Source: Lachnospiraceae bacterium (GTDB taxonomy: Bacteria; Bacillota; Clostridia; Lachnospirales; Lachnospiraceae). From it: DNA of 64,000 nt. Position 1 is the stretch's first letter. Each line of letters starts with the position of its first letter. The notes under the pieces were generated by a model that saw only the letters and a program-made list of their open reading frames with translations, was not told where the DNA came from and searched no databases. This document shows positions 17,113 through 25,187 of the stretch, one piece after another. The position numbers were made by a program, and so were the translations under genes. The DNA lies in assembly GCA_017463255.1 (NCBI GenBank), contig JAFTPP010000032.1, positions 574,267 through 638,266 on the forward strand. The letters run 5' to 3'.

Positions 17113-18134
17113 CTAAAAACCGTTGTTTCTATTTTGTGAACATACTCTTCGTCACAGCCTACACACTCGCAAATCTCCTTGGTATTCTTCCCTAAATGAA
17201 GCATATTAATCACAACAACGCGTTGGGCTTGTTCTATTCCTTGTTCTATTCCTTGTTCTATTCCTTGTTCTATTCCTTGTTCTATTCCCTTCTCTATCCC
17301 CTTCTCTATTCCTATTTTAATCCCTTTTTCTATTCCTTTTTGTTCTACACCGTCACTCAAATTACACATAGTATTCATCTCTCCTTCCATTTCCACTGTC
17401 ATGGGAATTCCATATTTATCTTCCAAAATCAGCTTTTTTTCTTGCGCTTTTATATCTGATGATAACAATACATTCAGCATGCCTAACAAACCATTATCTC
17501 TGCCTTGTCCTAAACATATCATGATTGCAGTTAACAAGTCATAATTCTCTTTAGGTTCTTCAAGCACACCAACAATATTATCTTCCTTTATAGAATATTG
17601 GGTTATTGTATTTTGCCTACTCACCGGTGGATTCATACAAATCCACACCGTATACACCTTTTGTATTTTCTCGTAATGGGAATTTTCAAAAACAGTCCCA
17701 TACTGTGAAGATATCATACGTCCGCAGTAATAAATTCCTCTTTTAATAATGGGATACCCCGGATAAAAATCGTTTTGAGCCTCCACATTAATGATCATAT
17801 GGACTCTTTTTCCAGTATCCGGAACAATGGCCCGAAAACGGATATCATAGGTTACCGTACCTTCTGTAATACTACCATCTTCCACTCCGGTTCCTTCTAC
17901 TTTTGGAGAATAATGCACATCCGGCATCACTGCTACATTGGCAATTTCAGGAGCACCTATAATAAATTTTTCTGCGATTTCTGTCGCCTCATACTGTTCA
18001 TATTCACGCATAGTATGTTTCATAATCCACGCGAGAATAATTTTTTCTGCAAGTATTTTCTTGCAGCAGGCATCATAGCGTTCCTTTTCGGACACAGAAT
18101 CAATGCCTTGCGATAATGTTGTTTTTTGCCTCAT
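17109..18134 (-). CDS. PD-(D/E)XK nuclease-like protein with GIEQ repeats
   Basis: A 341-residue protein of the Rpn/PD-(D/E)XK transposase-like families common in Lachnospiraceae. The core is seen as TYDIRFRAIVP followed by MIINVEAQND, a D...ExQ active-site pattern like other members. Near residues 265-305 a run of GIEKGIEKGIEQ units is coded by a 12-bp tandem repeat (plus 17226-17290), which can change length by slippage without breaking the frame. A short helical tail follows. AAAGGAA precedes ATG. The family includes recombination-promoting nucleases; activity here is unproven. Confidence 0.7.
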   Translation of the reverse strand: MRQKTTLSQGIDSVSEKERYDACCKKILAEKIILAWIMKHTMREYEQYEATEIAEKFIIGAPEIANVAVMPDVHYSPKVEGTGVEDGSITEGTVTYDIRFRAIVPDTGKRVHMIINVEAQNDFYPGYPIIKRGIYYCGRMISSQYGTVFENSHYEKIQKVYTVWICMNPPVSRQNTITQYSIKEDNIVGVLEEPKENYDLLTAIMICLGQGRDNGLLGMLNVLLSSDIKAQEKKLILEDKYGIPMTVEMEGEMNTMCNLSDGVEQKGIEKGIKIGIEKGIEKGIEQGIEQGIEQGIEQGIEQAQRVVVINMLHLGKNTKEICECVGCDEEYVHKIETTVFS

Positions 18135-18398
18135 TGGTTTCCTTTCCGTAAACCATATGAAACACTTCTGTAAGAATTATATAAAAAAACAAATCAACAA
18201 ACAACTGTTTACTCTGAATATTATAATAAAATCATTTGGATAATTTTCTCGAAATGAGAATGATGATTAGACGTCCCATGAAAGGACTTTTCACTCCGGT
18301 TACTTACCGTCTTAGAAGTAAAAGCAATTCCTACAGATGGATTCATATCTGTCATTTGCTGATAGATTTATTTTACTTTACCTTGGAAAAAAAGACAA
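18135..18398. other. Intergenic gap without recognised gene
   Basis: About 260 bases between ispF (minus) and the PD-(D/E)XK gene (minus). I see one short inverted repeat (ACAGAT...ATCTGT near 18331-18350) and an AT-rich stretch that may hold the promoter of the downstream gene, but nothing codon-like. Confidence 0.5.
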
Positions 18399-18427
18399 GA
18401 AAAAAGGATAATGGAATTCCATTATCC
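18399..18427 (-). terminator. Terminator of ispF
   Basis: A perfect 22-bp palindrome at 18406-18427 followed on the minus strand by six T. It starts 8 bases after the ispF stop. Confidence 0.85.
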
Positions 18428-18435
18428 CTAATCAT

Positions 18436-18990
18436 TTACTTTCTGCTACAACCCTTGCACCCTTCACACTTAGATGCTTCATTTCCATTTTCATCTACTT
18501 CCATTGTGGCAAACTGTAACGGCGAATTCAGCATACAAATTGCCTGACTGGAAATGCCTGCACCGCTTCCGGTAAAACCTAAGCCTTCTTCTGTGGTTGC
18601 TTTCACATTAATCTGAGAGATGTCAATTCCAAGAGCATCCGCAATATTCTGTCTCATAATATCAATATGGGGACGCATCTTTGGTGCCTGCGCAATAATA
18701 GTAGCATCAATATTTTCTATCATAAAGAAGTTATCGTTAAGCAATTCGCCCACATGTTTTAATAATTCCACACTGGAAATCCCACGATACTTCTCATCCG
18801 TATCCGGGAAATGTTTGCCAATATCTCCCAGGGCTGCCGCTCCAAGCAAAGCATCCATAATCGCATGAAGTAATACATCTGCATCCGAATGCCCTAACAA
18901 GCCTTTTTCATAAGGGATTTTAACACCACCGATAATTAAATCCCTTCCTTCTACTAATTTATGCACATCATATCCCATTCCGATTCTCAT
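18436..18990 (-). CDS. ispF: 2-C-methyl-D-erythritol 2,4-cyclodiphosphate synthase
   Basis: A 184-residue enzyme of the non-mevalonate isoprenoid pathway. The metal site is GYDVHKL (D8, H10) with [18 protein letters not shown] near 34, and [11 protein letters not shown] and the C-terminal [17 protein letters not shown] are typical. Family members are about 157-160 residues, so a tail of some 25 residues is extra. It ends [13 protein letters not shown] with three cysteines in a CxxCxxC pattern. A weak AAGGAT precedes the start. Confidence 0.95.
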   Translation of the reverse strand: MRIGMGYDVHKLVEGRDLIIGGVKIPYEKGLLGHSDADVLLHAIMDALLGAAALGDIGKHFPDTDEKYRGISSVELLKHVGELLNDNFFMIENIDATIIAQAPKMRPHIDIMRQNIADALGIDISQINVKATTEEGLGFTGSGAGISSQAICMLNSPLQFATMEVDENGNEASKCEGCKGCSRK

Positions 18991-19011
18991 ACAGATTTAT
19001 ATCCTTTCTTA

Positions 19012-19047
19012 CAAAAACAGGGATGATTGCAAAAGCTCTCATCCCTG
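19012..19047 (-). terminator. Terminator downstream of the decayed lipoprotein gene
   Basis: A 9-bp stem (19018-19026 with 19039-19047) with five T after it on the minus strand. It closes the unit made of the 19110 relic and the SH3 lipoprotein gene. Confidence 0.75.
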
Positions 19048-19109
19048 CCACTTCAACAATATCATTATAGATTATAACCAAAAAGAAGCAAAATGTCATT
19101 CATTAGATT

Positions 19110-19313
19110 TTATTTCACAGAAAGCTCTCTTGTCAATTCAATCATTGCGTTCGTCCACAATGCCGTATTTTCATTTATTTCTCATACATCTTCCTTGCAA
19201 TCCGAAGCAGTATCCGCAGTTACTTCACCACTGCACGCAACCGTCGCAATCGACATTATCACTGATAAAAATGTAATACGAATCTTATTAATCTTTTTTC
19301 CAGCTGTATACTT
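19110..19313 (-). pseudogene. Decayed small lipoprotein gene
   Basis: The frame between 19313 and 19110 reads KKINKIRITFLSVIMSIA, then TVACSGEVTADTASD, i.e. a lipoprotein signal with a TVAC lipobox. A TGA interrupts it at 19182-19184, after which the same frame continues (EINENTALWTNAMIELTREL) to TAA at 19110. There is no start codon or ribosome site at the 5' end, which directly follows the stop of the SH3 lipoprotein gene. A terminator follows the relic. It looks like a former operon partner that lost its start and gained a stop. Confidence 0.5.
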
Positions 19314-20641
19314 TATTCAACTCTATACGGATTTACTCGTTGCTGGTAATGATCATAATGGAATGTATCATAATCCATAAGCAAATAATAGTTTCCTCCC
19401 ATACTGTCATTCCAAGTAACGTCTACGTAATAATACACACCATCAATGGTTACACGGTTCCAACCATGGCTTCCCCATTCTATTCCTGTCCATCCCTGAC
19501 CGGAAATGTAATCTGTTTTTACTCCGGCAGCTTCCATCAATTTCTTATATGCGTTGGCATATCCCTGACACACTACCTGTCCGTGGGTTAAAGCATCATA
19601 GGTTGAACGGTATGTATATGTATAATCATATTCACAGAAATTACATAAGTAATTATTAATAGCAATCGCTTTGTCTCTGGCTGACATTTCCGGTGTAACA
19701 CATTCTGCTAGAACCATCTGAATTAATTCTGCTTCAGTATATTCGTTACGTGCTTTTACTCTTGCAGTCGGTGTTAACATATCCATTGTCATATAGCCCG
19801 AATTACCACAGAATTCCACCTGATACCATCCTGTATCGGTCTGTCCTGTTACACGGATTGCCTGATCTAACACCAAACTTCCCATAACACCGCTTGCAGT
19901 ATCCGGTCCATTAAAGATAAGGCTGTCACAAGTTGAGAACATTACAACATCCATTGGTGTAATATTATATCCCGTAGTTTGTGCGGGTGTTGGTTCCGGA
20001 ATCGGTTCCTGTTCTTTTAACAAATCTGCTTTTATATAGCCTGTGTTTCCACAGAACTCTACCTGATACCAATCGTTGTCCGTTTTTCCCGTTACCCGTA
20101 TTGCCTGACCTGCCACAAGGCTTCCCAGTTTATCATAATCGGTAGATGGCTCAACATAAATCTTACAAGCCTTTGAGGCATGCATAACAGCATCCATACC
20201 TGTTACTGTATAAATCACTTCCGGCAATTCTTCTACGACTGGTTCTTCCACTATTGGTTCTTCTGCTATAGCTTCCTCAGTTTCAGGTTCTTCCACTATC
20301 GGTTCTTCTGCTTCAGGTTCTTCCGCTACTGGTTCCTCGGTTACAGCTTCTTCTGTTGCCGGTTCTTCTGTTTCAGGTTCCTCTGTCACAGATTCTTCTG
20401 CTTCAGGTTCTTCCGCTACTGGCTCCTCGGTTACAGCTTCCTCAGTTTCAGGTTCTTCTGCTACTGGCTCTTCTGCTTCCGATTCTTCTGCTTCTGGTTC
20501 TTCTGTAACTTCAATTTCATTACTTACCAATATTTCAGCCGCTCTATCCCAAGAACTCTCTATTATTTTTTCTTTTGTAGAACATCCTGTAATACTGATA
20601 GCTACTATTAGTCCTAAAGCTACCAATCTCATTCTTCTCAT
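19313..20641 (-). CDS. Lipoprotein with Glu/Pro repeats, two SH3b domains and transglutaminase-like domain
   Basis: A 442-residue surface lipoprotein. The signal peptide ends in SITGC (lipobox). Residues ~40-135 are low-complexity EEPEAEE/TEEP units. Two SH3b repeats follow (~145-205 and ~225-290), each ending in WYQVEFCGN.GY. The C-terminal transglutaminase-like domain has the Cys of VVCQGYANAYKK, His of GSHGWNRV and Asp of YYVDVTWND, the usual catalytic triad. ATG 20641 with GGTGG upstream is preferred to an in-frame GTG at 20653. A role in cell wall binding and crosslinking or protein cleavage is inferred. Confidence 0.85.
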   Translation of the reverse strand: MRRMRLVALGLIVAISITGCSTKEKIIESSWDRAAEILVSNEIEVTEEPEAEESEAEEPVAEEPETEEAVTEEPVAEEPEAEESVTEEPETEEPATEEAVTEEPVAEEPEAEEPIVEEPETEEAIAEEPIVEEPVVEELPEVIYTVTGMDAVMHASKACKIYVEPSTDYDKLGSLVAGQAIRVTGKTDNDWYQVEFCGNTGYIKADLLKEQEPIPEPTPAQTTGYNITPMDVVMFSTCDSLIFNGPDTASGVMGSLVLDQAIRVTGQTDTGWYQVEFCGNSGYMTMDMLTPTARVKARNEYTEAELIQMVLAECVTPEMSARDKAIAINNYLCNFCEYDYTYTYRSTYDALTHGQVVCQGYANAYKKLMEAAGVKTDYISGQGWTGIEWGSHGWNRVTIDGVYYYVDVTWNDSMGGNYYLLMDYDTFHYDHYQQRVNPYRVE

Positions 20642-20711
20642 ATATAATACCACCTTTCTTTTGTACGGTTATATCATATAGATGCATCTAAAGTGTAATC
20701 GGTTTTATTTT

Positions 20712-21248
20712 TTACAAAAAATCTTTATTTTTTTCTCTTTTTTCTTTTAACCATGCAAAATAAGCATCATCACACTTATCAAAAGTACCGTCTTCTTCAA
20801 ATTTGGCATGATATTCTTTCCATATACTTTTCAGTATGTCGCTGTAAGGTGCCCAATCAGTACACATCTGTTCTCTTGAATAATGTTGCACGCATTGTCT
20901 GTCTGGCTTACTTTCTAAGTATCGCCCACCCTTAGGCCTTTTTTCAGGCGATAAGCTGCATCCTGTTTCTGTTAAAGCAACACATTCTCCCATGGCATCA
21001 ACACCGATAAAGTTATAACATTTGTGTCTCATACGCAGATAAAAACAAGTTCCTGCTTCTTCACTAAAATAATCAATTGCATATAATCCGTTCTCATCAT
21101 TAAGAAGCGTAAGAATTTGGTCCCTTAATTCGCCATCCTCTTTGTTTAATGCTTTCAACATATCTTCCGGTGCCAATGAGCAGCCCTTATCCTTACAACA
21201 TTGTCCTTTACATTCAGAGCACTCGGCTCCCGGTTTATACCCCTGCAT
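20712..21248 (-). CDS. Cysteine-rich protein, YkgJ-like metal-binding motif
   Basis: A 178-residue protein with twelve or more Cys. The N-terminal CSECKGQCCKDKGCSL and later CVALTETGCSLSPEKRPKGGR and CVQHY recall the YkgJ/CxxCxxxCC zinc- or iron-binding family. There is no signal peptide or membrane segment. AGGGAG lies 6 bases before ATG. Its promoter (21334-21362) overlaps an inverted repeat, so it is probably regulated. Reaction unknown. Confidence 0.6.
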   Translation of the reverse strand: MQGYKPGAECSECKGQCCKDKGCSLAPEDMLKALNKEDGELRDQILTLLNDENGLYAIDYFSEEAGTCFYLRMRHKCYNFIGVDAMGECVALTETGCSLSPEKRPKGGRYLESKPDRQCVQHYSREQMCTDWAPYSDILKSIWKEYHAKFEEDGTFDKCDDAYFAWLKEKREKNKDFL

Positions 21249-21333
21249 ATGATTCTCCCTTCAGTCATATCCTGTATTTTCACATACTGTATTCCCACGC
21301 ACTGCTGTTTTTTGTATCTCATTTTTGATATAT

Positions 21334-21362
21334 ATTATAACATCGCCTCAGGATATCCACAA
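21334..21362 (-). promoter_or_regulatory. Promoter with overlapping inverted repeat
   Basis: On the minus strand TTGTGG (21357-21362), 17-base spacer and TATAAT (21334-21339). The -35 lies in one arm of the inverted repeat ATATCCACA...TGTGGATAT (21353-21361 with 21373-21381), a likely operator for the Cys-rich protein gene. Confidence 0.6.
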
Positions 21363-21413
21363 GCAAGCAGGCTGTGGATATGTGGACGTGCCAACTAACC
21401 CGAAGCTGTTTCC

Positions 21414-21846
21414 CCGACTGAATTCTTACTTTCTGTGATTCAGTCGGGTTTTCTCCTGCTATTTTTCCGACTAAATTCTTGTTGATTATAATTCAGTCGG
21501 ATTTTTTCCTGCTGTTTTTCCGACTAAATTCTTGCTTGCTGTGATTTAGTCGGTTTTTTTCTTGCTATTTTTCCGACTAAATTCTTGCTTGCTGTGATTT
21601 AGTCGGTTTTTTCCTGCTGTTTCCCCGACTGAATTCTTGTTGGATGCCTTTCAGTCGGGTTTTTTCCTGCTATTTTTCCGACTAAATTCTTTCTTACTGT
21701 GATTCAGTCAGGTTTTCTCCTGCTGTTTCTCCGACTAAATTCTTGTTGGATGCCTTTCAGTCGGGTTTTTTCCTGCTGTTTCTCCGACTAAATTCTTGTT
21801 GGATGCCTTTCAGTCGGGTTTTCTCCTACTGTTTCCCCGACTGAAT
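21414..21846. repeat. Tandem array of 53-bp hairpin repeats
   Basis: Eight full units begin at 21414, 21467, 21520, 21573, 21625, 21678, 21731 and 21784, with a partial ninth at 21837. The period is 53 bases, once 52. Each unit has a hairpin CCGACTRAAT...ATTYAGTCGG followed by a T-rich stretch and CCTGCT. Arm changes are often matched: CTGAA pairs with TTCAG and CTAAA with TTTAG. Loops differ among two or three types. 53 is not a multiple of 3 and no frame stays open. On the plus strand every unit resembles a Rho-independent terminator. Confidence 0.9.
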
Positions 21847-21850
21847 ACAC

Positions 21851-21874
21851 AAAAAGAGCTGCTACTCCGGCAGC
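21851..21874 (-). terminator. Terminator of the hemerythrin gene
   Basis: A short GC-rich stem (21858-21862 with 21870-21874) with five T on the minus strand, 45 bases past the stop and just before the 53-bp repeat array. Confidence 0.65.
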
Positions 21875-21918
21875 ACATTCATCTGCCTTTGTAACAACTC
21901 CAACATTACAAATTATGA

Positions 21919-22755
21919 CTAAAACTTATCTTTCAATTTATCATAGATAGCTTCATAACGCTGCGGATTCTCATAAACAGCATTATAATCAATTACTTGC
22001 TGTACTCCGAAATTGCCATCTTCTTTATACTTAGGAATAATGTGATAAGCAAGTTTTTCTCCCATATCTCCCAAATCCATATAGCAGATTGCATCCGGGT
22101 CATAGCACTTTTTCAAAACTTTAGCCGCCTTAGCGATATCTGCAAAAAAGATATTTCTCTCTAAAGCAGATAATCTGCACATCTCCGTAGCTGCTTCTTT
22201 AAACACTGCCACAAGATGTCCTTTACAAGATTGATCCTTGTACAAATAAAGCTTCACCACATCATACTCTTTGAGGAAGCGTCCATACATCTCATCATCC
22301 TGAACTTCCTCCTTAGAAGCACTGTCCTTTCCTTCCGCTAAATACTTCTGGTAAGCCGCAATCATATTTTTATCTTCACTTAAAACATGCGTCATAATCC
22401 ATGTTTTTACTTCATCTTTAATAAGCTTTAACTGTTTTAATGGTTCTGCCTTAATCTTAGGAAGATCTAACTTCATAACATATTCAGAACATTTCTTATG
22501 AAACTTCTTATGTGCAGTCATACCGGAATAATTCATTTCCTGCATCATGCGTTCTTCTTCATAAAAATGATATCCTGTATAATCACGAAGAGCACATACA
22601 ATATCCAACAATTGCTTATCTGTCACGCCGATACACTGAATACGAATTAACTGCTCCAAATCACGTCCAATTTTAAAAAGCTGCTTATGTTGCTTATCTA
22701 TATCGCCATTACCGGTTTCCATATCCGGAGCCCAATCAAATTTAAAATCAAACAT
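21919..22755 (-). CDS. Bacteriohemerythrin with extra C-terminal domain
   Basis: A 278-residue protein. Residues ~1-140 form a hemerythrin domain with the di-iron ligands visible: H in DIDKQHKQLF, H and E in YHFYEEERMM, H pair in AHKKFH, and H and D in THVLSEDKN. The remaining ~130 residues (from KDSASKEEVQDDEMYGRFL) are not recognised and may be a fused sensory or regulatory domain. ATG 22755 with GGGTG upstream is preferred over an in-frame GTG at 22764. It likely binds O2 or NO in the cytoplasm. Confidence 0.82.
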   Translation of the reverse strand: MFDFKFDWAPDMETGNGDIDKQHKQLFKIGRDLEQLIRIQCIGVTDKQLLDIVCALRDYTGYHFYEEERMMQEMNYSGMTAHKKFHKKCSEYVMKLDLPKIKAEPLKQLKLIKDEVKTWIMTHVLSEDKNMIAAYQKYLAEGKDSASKEEVQDDEMYGRFLKEYDVVKLYLYKDQSCKGHLVAVFKEAATEMCRLSALERNIFFADIAKAAKVLKKCYDPDAICYMDLGDMGEKLAYHIIPKYKEDGNFGVQQVIDYNAVYENPQRYEAIYDKLKDKF

Positions 22756-22898
22756 ATTAAACACCCATTTCTTCTTTTTTTACTCATATTTAATTGTACT
22801 TATATTTTACCATTTCCACCCCAAAAGACAAGTAGATTTTGCCTCAAATTAGTCCAAAAGTCATAATGATACAATTGACATAATTTTCCCATATCAAC

Positions 22899-22926
22899 AA
22901 AAAAGAGAATCCGCGGATTCTCTTTT
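22899..22926. terminator. Symmetric terminator-like palindrome
   Basis: A near-perfect palindrome with A5 and T5 ends that can end transcripts from either side. Its sequence and the 20 bases after it resemble the terminator and 3' end of tRNA-Met 165 bases away. Confidence 0.6.
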
Positions 22927-23062
22927 TGTTAATAACGAGAGTGAGATTCGTTCTACGCTACGCTCCGGTCCACACTAAACAGATGTCCACCAGACTTCGT
23001 GCGCCCTCTCCACCACGACCTGGTGGAGAGGGTTCATATCAACTTCCATGACTAACAACAAC
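22927..23062. other. Gap with a strong hairpin and tRNA-like remnant
   Basis: No gene is seen. 22932-22948 resembles the inverted 3' end of tRNA-Met (CGAGAGTGAGATTCG against CGAGAGGGGGATTCG). An 11-bp GC-rich hairpin (CCCTCTCCACC with GGTGGAGAGGG, ~23010-23040) follows. This may be debris of a duplicated tRNA end. Confidence 0.4.
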
Positions 23063-23090
23063 AAAAAAAGAATCCGAACGGATTCTTTTT
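23063..23090 (-). terminator. Terminator of tRNA-Met
   Basis: A 12-bp stem (23065-23076 with 23079-23090, effective loop GAAC or wider) and T run on the minus strand, 8 bases past the tRNA. Confidence 0.75.
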
Positions 23091-23097
23091 CTGTTAG

Positions 23098-23171
23098 TAG
23101 CGAGAGGGGGATTCGAACCCTCGACACCACGGGTATGAACCGTGTGCTCTAGCCAACTGAGCTATCTCGCC
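23098..23171 (-). tRNA. tRNA-Met (CAT)
   Basis: A 74-base cloverleaf with acceptor GGCGAGA, anticodon stem CACGG/CCGTG and loop TTCATAC (CAT). A paired 1-72 position (G-U) excludes initiator tRNA; elongator Met fits best, and tRNA-Ile2 cannot be fully excluded. Confidence 0.9.
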
Positions 23172-23195
23172 ATAATCTGTATTTTGTTGTATAAA

Positions 23196-23268
23196 TGGGA
23201 CCTATAGGGCTCGAACCTATGACCCCCTGCTTGTAAGGCAGATGCTCTCCCAGCTGAGCTAAGATCCC
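23196..23268 (-). tRNA. tRNA-Val (TAC)
   Basis: A 73-base cloverleaf with acceptor GGGATCT, anticodon loop TTACAAG (TAC), T-loop GTTCGAGCC and discriminator A. It is 24 bases upstream of tRNA-Met and probably co-transcribed with it. Confidence 0.95.
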
Positions 23269-23385
23269 ATTTTTTAGCGGGCCTATCTGCGACCCGCTTT
23301 GCTAGTATACTATTTAAACCGTGTGCTTGTCAACACCTTTTTTACAAAAATACAACTTTTTTTAAAGCATCCTATAACGAAGTCG

Positions 23386-25149
23386 TTACATACGCTCAGG
23401 AGCTTCAAATCCTAACAAATCAATGCTGGTTTCAAGAACACCCTGACTAAGCTTTAACAATGCAATATAACTCTGTTTCTTTTCTGCATCTTCTTCTGTA
23501 AGAATCTTTGTTTCATGATAGAAACGGTTAAAGGCATTTGCCAAATCATAAATATATGCGCAAATCTTGTGTGGTGCTACTTCTTCGTATGCACTCTGAA
23601 TCATGGCATTAAACTTGGTAATTTCTAACATCAATGCCTTTTCGGACTCTCCCGTAGTCGCTTTAATCTTACATACATTCACATCTCCGCCTGCTTCTGT
23701 GAAACGACTGAGAATTGACTTAATACGCACAATTGTATATAAGATATATGGACCTGTATCACCTTCAAAAGAAGTAAATCTGTCTATATCAAAGATATAA
23801 TCCTTGCTTGCCTGATTAGACAAATCTCCGTATTTAATGGCTGACATACCAACGATTTTAGCTGTCTTATGTGCTTCTTCCTCACTGGTAGCATGTCCGT
23901 CCATAATCTTTTTAAACATTTCATCCTGAATCTCTTTAATCAGATATTCAAGACGCATTACACCGCCATCACGGGTTTTAAACGGCTTACCGTCTTTACC
24001 ATTCACAGTACCGAAACCAATATGTTTCAATTCCGTGTTTTCATCCACAAGCTTTGTCTTTCTTGCACAACGGAATACCTGTTCAAAATAAAGTTCCTGA
24101 CGCTTATCGGTAAGGTATATCATCTTATCCGGATGATATTTTTCCATACGTTCCATAATGGTTGCAAGGTCTGTTGTATTATACAAAGATGCACCGTCTG
24201 ACTTTAAAATCATACACGGAGGCACTTCTTTGGTATCTGTTTCTTCTTTTACATCTACTACTAATGCCCCATTACTGATATATGCATATCCGCCTTTTTT
24301 CATATAATCTACCATACCCGGAATCAAATCCTGTACGTCAGATTCACCTTTCCAAAGGTCGAACTCTACATTTAAGTTATCATAATTTCTCTTTAAATCT
24401 GTTACGGATACATTAATAATGTGATCCCATAATGCACGATAGCCACGCACGCCTGTCTGAAGTTTATACGTAGCCTCCATTGCTTTTTCTTTATATGCTT
24501 CATCCACCTTTGACTTTCCGCTTGCGGTAGGATAGATTTCTTCTAATTCAGAAATAGTAAATGGTGCTTCCTTGGGATATTCTCCTGTAAAGGTTTCATC
24601 ATAATAAGGTAATTCCGGCTTACGCAATGACAACTCATGAATAATAAGTCCCATCTGAAGTCCCCAGTCTCCCAAGTGGATATCACCGATTACATTGTGA
24701 CCTGCATAGCGGCAAATTCTCTTAATACTTTCACCGATTACTGCTGAACGTAAATGTCCTACATGAAGGGGCTTTGCCACGTTTGGTCCGCCGTAGTCCA
24801 CCATAATAGTCTTAGGATTTTCCGTTTCCATACCAAATTTTTCACTAACTGCCATTTCATTCAGATAGTCTGCCAAGAATTCAGCACTCACCTTAAGATT
24901 CAAAAAGCCCGGTGCCACAGCTTCTACGCTTGATAAAATCTTGCTTTCTGCAAGAATAGCTGCTATATCATTTGCAATCATAATCGGAGCTTTCTTATAC
25001 TGCTTTGCAAGGGCAAGTGCACCGTTACACTGATATTCACATAAATCAGGACGGTTAGAAAGATTTACCTTACCATAGCCTGCTTCATATCCTGCTTTTT
25101 CAAAAGCACTCATTACTTCTGCAGAAATAATATCCAATATCTTTTTCAT
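23386..25149 (-). CDS. argS: Arginyl-tRNA synthetase
   Basis: A 587-residue class I synthetase for arginine. The N-terminal Add1 domain (residues ~1-115) recognises tRNA-Arg. PNVAKPLHVGHLRSAVIG (~130) holds the HIGH-type motif. The catalytic core has YTGEYPKEAP-like inserts and LYLTDKRQELYFEQVF, and the C-terminal anticodon domain contains RIKSILSRF and NRFYHET. AGAGGAAAAA precedes ATG. tRNA-Val and tRNA-Met follow on the same strand after 118 bases. Confidence 0.96.
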   Translation of the reverse strand: MKKILDIISAEVMSAFEKAGYEAGYGKVNLSNRPDLCEYQCNGALALAKQYKKAPIMIANDIAAILAESKILSSVEAVAPGFLNLKVSAEFLADYLNEMAVSEKFGMETENPKTIMVDYGGPNVAKPLHVGHLRSAVIGESIKRICRYAGHNVIGDIHLGDWGLQMGLIIHELSLRKPELPYYDETFTGEYPKEAPFTISELEEIYPTASGKSKVDEAYKEKAMEATYKLQTGVRGYRALWDHIINVSVTDLKRNYDNLNVEFDLWKGESDVQDLIPGMVDYMKKGGYAYISNGALVVDVKEETDTKEVPPCMILKSDGASLYNTTDLATIMERMEKYHPDKMIYLTDKRQELYFEQVFRCARKTKLVDENTELKHIGFGTVNGKDGKPFKTRDGGVMRLEYLIKEIQDEMFKKIMDGHATSEEEAHKTAKIVGMSAIKYGDLSNQASKDYIFDIDRFTSFEGDTGPYILYTIVRIKSILSRFTEAGGDVNVCKIKATTGESEKALMLEITKFNAMIQSAYEEVAPHKICAYIYDLANAFNRFYHETKILTEEDAEKKQSYIALLKLSQGVLETSIDLLGFEAPERM

Positions 25150-25187
25150 AATTTTTCCTCTCTATCATTATCTGATACAAACTTATC

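Noticed and set aside
16656..17195. Small ORFs inside the cysE leader
   Set aside because: They lie across the T-box and its terminator, whose RNA features explain the sequence.
20180..20611. Long plus-strand ORF rich in Phe, Cys and Tyr
   Set aside because: It is the antisense of the Glu/Pro repeat region of the lipoprotein gene and has no ribosome site.
21353..21386. DnaA boxes or replication origin
   Set aside because: The TGTGGATA-like sites resemble DnaA boxes, but only two are present, spaced as one inverted repeat over a promoter, with no dnaA or dnaN.
21414..21846. CRISPR array
   Set aside because: Units are continuous, with only two or three recurring loop types instead of unique spacers. 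Each repeat is itself a terminator-like hairpin, and no cas genes are near.
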